Positions 13,200-16,289 of a stretch of DNA of 16,289 nt are shown here, one piece after another. The notes under the pieces are model-generated. The model did no database searches and was not told where the DNA came from. It saw only the letters and a list, made by a program, of their open reading frames with translations. Source of the stretch: Deltaproteobacteria bacterium UBA5754. GTDB taxonomy: Bacteria; Desulfobacterota; Dissulfuribacteria; Dissulfuribacterales; UBA5754. Location of the stretch: contig DIFG01000073.1 in the NCBI GenBank assembly GCA_002419025.1, forward strand, positions 1-16,289. Reading direction: 5' to 3'. Every line of letters starts with the position of its first letter. Within the stretch, counting starts at the first letter, position 1. The translations under genes were made by a program, and so were the position numbers.

Positions 13200-14279
13200 A
13201 TGAAAGATGTACAGGAAATAGGTGAACTGGATGCTTCTTCACCACGGTATGCTGAGGCCGGGGTGGATATCGACACTGCGGATCGGTTCATCGGGCGTAT
13301 CCGTCCTCTTGTCTCTTCTACCTACAAACGGGGGGTCATTACAGAGATCGGGGGGTTCGCCGGTCTCTTTGCCCTGGATCGGGACCGGTACCAGGAGCCC
13401 ATCCTTGTCGCATCCACGGATGGGGTGGGAACCAAGCTCAAGATTGCCTTCATGGCAGGGGTTCACAACACGGTCGGAATCGATCTCGTCGCCATGTGTG
13501 TGAACGATATCCTCGTCTGCGGTGCCCAACCACTCTTTTTTCTCGACTATTTCGCTACCGGAAAGCTTGATCCGGATATCGCCGTCCAGGTTGTTTCCGG
13601 GATCGCTGCCGGTTGCCGGGATGCCTCCTGTGCTCTCATCGGAGGAGAGACCGCGGAGATGCCTGGTCTGTATCAGGCGGACGAATACGATCTTGCAGGT
13701 TTCGTCGTAGGGGTCGTCGAACGGGGCAAAATCGTCGACGGATCCGAGATCGGAGTGGGACACGCCGTTATTGCACTCGCATCGAGCGGCCTCCACAGTA
13801 ATGGCTTTTCTCTGGTCAGAAAGATCTGCTTCAGTGAACTGGGTCTTTCACTGTCGGACCGGATTCCTGAACTTGACGACATGACCCTTGGAGAGGTCCT
13901 TCTCACCCCAACCCGGATCTACGCCAACACGATCCTTCACCTTCTCAAACACTTCCGCATCCATGGGATGGCACACATAACCGGAGGCGGCCTCCTTGAC
14001 AACATCCCCCGCGTTCTGCCCCGTACATGCAAGGCGGTTATCAAGAAAGGGAGTTGGGATGTGCCGTCCGTATTCGGCTATCTCCAGAAAAAGGGGCGAG
14101 TGACGGAAGAAGAGATGTTTCGAGTCTTCAACAACGGGATCGGGATGGTCCTGTTCGTCCCGGAGGCCGAGGTTCCGGACCTCCTCTTTCAGGTCAGGGC
14201 ATTTGGTGAGCAGGCATGGGTGATCGGAAGGGTGGAGGAGCGTGGGGGCGGACCGCCTGTTGTCTTCACGGAGTCTTGA
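13200..14279 (+). CDS. purM: Phosphoribosylformylglycinamidine cyclo-ligase (AIR synthetase)
   Basis: The protein is 359 aa, slightly longer than the usual 340-350. It starts at an ATG with AGAGGAG 8 nt upstream. It converts FGAM plus ATP to AIR, the fifth step of purine synthesis, in the cytoplasm. Family motifs are ASTDGVGTKLKIA, GIDLVAMCVNDILVCGAQPL, FLDYFATGKLD, GGETAEMPGLY and the ASSGLHSNGFSLVR segment. ITGGGLLDNIPRVLP lies in the C-terminal domain. It probably shares a transcript with the upstream alcohol dehydrogenase gene, a combination with no obvious metabolic logic. Confidence 0.97.
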   Translation: MKDVQEIGELDASSPRYAEAGVDIDTADRFIGRIRPLVSSTYKRGVITEIGGFAGLFALDRDRYQEPILVASTDGVGTKLKIAFMAGVHNTVGIDLVAMCVNDILVCGAQPLFFLDYFATGKLDPDIAVQVVSGIAAGCRDASCALIGGETAEMPGLYQADEYDLAGFVVGVVERGKIVDGSEIGVGHAVIALASSGLHSNGFSLVRKICFSELGLSLSDRIPELDDMTLGEVLLTPTRIYANTILHLLKHFRIHGMAHITGGGLLDNIPRVLPRTCKAVIKKGSWDVPSVFGYLQKKGRVTEEEMFRVFNNGIGMVLFVPEAEVPDLLFQVRAFGEQAWVIGRVEERGGGPPVVFTES

Positions 14280-14296
14280 GGATCGAAGCGCGATCC
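14280..14296 (+). terminator. Weak hairpin directly after purM
   Basis: GGATCG (14280-14285) pairs with CGATCC (14291-14296) around AAGCG, starting one base past the purM stop codon. The following TGTTGTC is not a strong U-tract, so its terminator role is doubtful. Confidence 0.3.
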
Positions 14297-14412
14297 TGTT
14301 GTCGGATAGATCACTCCGGGGAGTTGGGCATCTTAATGATAATGTCTGATGCCGATGGAAAAATCTGATATGCGGCGTTGCACATCTGTTCAGCTTTTTT
14401 GAATGGCATCAT

Positions 14413-14721
14413 TCAGGTATGGCTTGGATCATCGGGTGCGGAAGATGAACCCATGACCCTTTCCCGCAGATCCTTGCCCACCTTGAAAAAGGGGAGTTTT
14501 TTGGGGCCCACCTGGACCTTCTCTCCGCTTCGGGGATTTCTTCCGATATACGGCTCATATTCCCGGACAGAAAAGCTTCCAAACCCCCGAATCTCGATTC
14601 CTTCCCCCCGGACGAGGGCTTCGGTCATGATGCGGAAGAATTCGTTGACCACGTATTCGGAGACTTCCTGGCTGATGCCACTTTCCCGCGCCAAGGTTTC
14701 GATGATCTGGGATTTGTTCAC
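14413..14721 (-). CDS. HU/IHF-family DNA-bending protein
   Basis: The protein is 102 aa, starting with GTG at 14721-14719. AGGA lies 7 nt upstream in the transcript. It has the whole family fold: N-terminal helices (MNKSQIIETLARESGISQ), GFGSFSVREYEPYIGRNPRS, then EKVQVGPKKLPFFKVGKDLRERV. The DNA-intercalating arm carries GRNPRSGE. It is about ten residues longer than typical HU owing to a Ser/Asp/Pro-rich tail. HU or IHF subunit status cannot be settled by eye. An IHF-like bender would be relevant to sigma54 promoters, which often need DNA looping, but there is no direct link here. Confidence 0.92.
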   Translation of the reverse strand: MNKSQIIETLARESGISQEVSEYVVNEFFRIMTEALVRGEGIEIRGFGSFSVREYEPYIGRNPRSGEKVQVGPKKLPFFKVGKDLRERVMGSSSAPDDPSHT

Positions 14722-14855
14722 GATGTGGTCCTATAAATCGATTCAATTAGGAATTTATGCTGTATTTTTCTGCTGTTAATATCAAATGGGCTTACCTTTG
14801 GCAAGGGGAGTGGTATTTCGTGGAAAATCCCGGAAGATGGCGTTGTAAAAGGTCT

Positions 14856-14906
14856 CCGTTGAGAAGCGCAGTCAACGGGAAAAAGGACCATTTTTCAAGG
14901 GTCCTT
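14856..14906 (+). promoter_or_regulatory. Two consecutive hairpins in the ftsY leader
   Basis: CCGTTGA (14856-14862) pairs with TCAACGG (14872-14878), and AAGGACC (14883-14889) pairs with GGTCCTT (14900-14906). Both are perfect 7-bp stems, ending 25 nt before the ftsY start. On the minus strand the second stem is followed by a T-run (CCTTTTTCCC), so it could end antisense transcription. On the plus strand there is no T-run. Confidence 0.5.
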
Positions 14907-14931
14907 ACCGGCATTGTGAGGTAGAAGGGTC

Positions 14932-16161
14932 ATGAAACAATGGATGGAAAGGCTCAAAAAAAAGTGGAAAGACCCTTTTGAGGAAATTCCCCCCGGGGAG
15001 GATCGGGAAGATCTGGATAAGTGGAGTGCTGAGGCTTCCGCTGGACCCTGCCAGGAAACGATTGAACCCATGGAGTCCATGCCAGGACCTCCCGTAGGGG
15101 ATGTTGTCGGCCCGCCGGACAGCCTGCGTCATTATCACTCTCCCGAGGAGCGGATGGACGCAGACCCGGACCATCAGGCTGTGCCCGTGTCTTCTCCGAC
15201 GATTTTGTCCCAGGAAGAGGTTGCCGGTCCCGAAGGCAAACCCCGTTTCTTTCAAAGGCTTCGTGAGCGGATGGGCAGGACCCGGGGGTTCATTCGCAGG
15301 ATGGACACCCTTCTCCTCGGGAAAAGGGAGATAGATCCCGAACTCCTGGAGGAACTCGAGGAGCTTCTCGTCACATCGGATATTGGGGTCAAGGCCGTGA
15401 CTGAGATCTTTGACCAGATCCGGGATGAGGTGAAACGCCGGGAGCTTTCCGACCCGGCCGTCCTGAGGGACCGTATTCGGGAGAGGATCCTTGGATTTCT
15501 TCAGATCCCCGCCCCTCCGCTGTCCTGGCTTCCCGCGCCTTTTGTCCTTCTCGTGGTCGGGGTGAACGGTGTGGGCAAGACCACAACCATCGCAAAGCTC
15601 GCACATCATCTTGTCCGTGAGGGAAGGTCGGTCCTTCTCGTGGCTGCGGATACCTTCCGAGCCGCTGCGGGTGAACAGCTCGAGGTCTGGGGAAAGAGGA
15701 TCGGCTGCCCTGTTGTCCGCCATCAGGAAGGGGCTGATCCTTCGTCGGTCGCCTATGATGGGATAGAGGCTGGCATCAGGCGGGGGGTCGACGTCATAAT
15801 CGTTGACACGGCGGGTCGTCTCCACACCAAGGTCAACCTCATGGAAGAACTCAAGAAGATCCGGCGCGTGATCGGGAAAAAACTGCCAGGCGCCCCAAAC
15901 GAGGTCTTTCTCGTCCTTGACGCCACGACCGGCCAGAACGCCCTTGCCCAGGCGAGGCTTTTCAAGGAGGCGGCGGACGTGACCGGCATCGTGTTGACGA
16001 AGCTCGACGGCACGGCAAAGGGCGGAATCGTCGTCGGCATCGCCCGGGAGCTTTCTATCCCAATTCGCTACATCGGAGTAGGCGAGGCCATGGAAGACCT
16101 CCGTTCTTTCAATCCCGAGGAATTTGTGGACGCCCTTTTTGCAGAGGATGAACCCGAGTAA
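14932..16161 (+). CDS. ftsY: Signal recognition particle receptor FtsY
   Basis: The protein is 409 aa. It is the GTPase that docks SRP-ribosome complexes at the inner membrane for co-translational insertion. An N-terminal acidic and proline-rich region (about 1-100) precedes the NG domain (about 105-405). Visible motifs are GVNGVGKT (210-217), DTFRAAA (240-246), DTAGR (292-296), TKLD (356-359) and GTAKGG (360-365). The last residues (GVGEAMEDLRSFNPEEFVDALF) are typical of FtsY. The start ATG lies just after a purine-rich GAGGTAGAAGGG stretch. The A domain is short, as in many non-enteric bacteria. A leader with two hairpins precedes it. Confidence 0.97.
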   Translation: MKQWMERLKKKWKDPFEEIPPGEDREDLDKWSAEASAGPCQETIEPMESMPGPPVGDVVGPPDSLRHYHSPEERMDADPDHQAVPVSSPTILSQEEVAGPEGKPRFFQRLRERMGRTRGFIRRMDTLLLGKREIDPELLEELEELLVTSDIGVKAVTEIFDQIRDEVKRRELSDPAVLRDRIRERILGFLQIPAPPLSWLPAPFVLLVVGVNGVGKTTTIAKLAHHLVREGRSVLLVAADTFRAAAGEQLEVWGKRIGCPVVRHQEGADPSSVAYDGIEAGIRRGVDVIIVDTAGRLHTKVNLMEELKKIRRVIGKKLPGAPNEVFLVLDATTGQNALAQARLFKEAADVTGIVLTKLDGTAKGGIVVGIARELSIPIRYIGVGEAMEDLRSFNPEEFVDALFAEDEPE

Positions 16162-16200
16162 CGGAACGTCCTTGACTTTTGGGTTTTTTAATCTTTGATG

Positions 16201-16289
16201 GTCTCGTAAAAAGTCCCAGACTCGTCATGCCGGACTTGATCCGGCATCCAGAACATATTGAAAACACTGGATTCCGGCCTCCGCCGGAA
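16201..16289. repeat. Palindromic intergenic repeat (REP/MITE-like), cut by window end
   Basis: Two stem-loops lie in tandem. ATGCCGGA (16227-16234) pairs with TCCGGCAT (16240-16247), and TTCCGGC (16272-16278) pairs with GCCGGAA (16283-16289). They follow TCTCGTAAAAAGTCCC. The pattern (CGTCATGCCGG, then CCGGCATCCAG, then TGGATTCCGG) resembles widespread dispersed palindromic repeats in many proteobacterial genomes. It begins about 40 nt after ftsY and is incomplete here. Confidence 0.75.

Noticed and set aside
14905..15825. 306-codon minus-strand frame opposite ftsY
   Set aside because: It is a shadow of the conserved FtsY frame.

Overview
The window is about 16.3 kb of chromosomal bacterial DNA. 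Its coding regions are moderately GC-rich. The gene types suggest an anaerobic Desulfobacterota (Deltaproteobacteria)-like organism: two NrfD/PsrC-type quinone-interacting membrane proteins, a multi-PAS sigma54 activator with cysteine-bearing PAS domains, a NikK/NikL-type nickel ECF transporter, and MerR regulators with Cys-rich tails. That placement is an inference; there is no rRNA or other taxonomic marker here.

Region 1 (about 300-4900) is the most unusual part. Two similar modules face away from each other across a gene-poor, AT-rich control region (2424-3130). The left module, on the minus strand, reads: 75-aa membrane protein, NrfD-like protein, MerR regulator, then a 30-aa one-helix protein. 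The right module, on the plus strand, reads: 38-aa one-helix protein, NrfD-like protein, MerR regulator. Neither has an Fe-S, molybdopterin or cytochrome partner beside it. The left module has a full-consensus sigma54 (-24/-12) promoter at 2579-2594, followed by a leader of about 145 nt with a 10-bp hairpin. The leader also carries an 18-nt sequence complementary to the start of the right module's first gene. The shared spacer contains repeated TCAAAAT-type motifs that could be enhancer sites.

Region 2 (5051-7129) is a minus-strand gene for a sigma54 activator with three PAS domains, AAA+ and Fis-type HTH. PAS2 and PAS3 are a recent tandem duplication carrying a C-x8-C-x3-C motif. It is the obvious candidate activator for the sigma54 promoter 2.5 kb away, though this is unproven.

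Region 3 (7428-10891) is a plus-strand nickel uptake operon: nikK, a fused nikM-nikL gene, nikQ and nikO. It probably supplies nickel for enzymes such as hydrogenases encoded elsewhere.

Region 4 (10878-16161) is mostly housekeeping: an M42 metallopeptidase (minus, convergent with nikO), a YqhD-type iron alcohol dehydrogenase followed by purM (plus), an HU/IHF-family protein (minus), and ftsY (plus) behind a leader with two hairpins. The window ends inside a palindromic, REP/MITE-like intergenic repeat. Bases 1-306 hold no gene that I can support.
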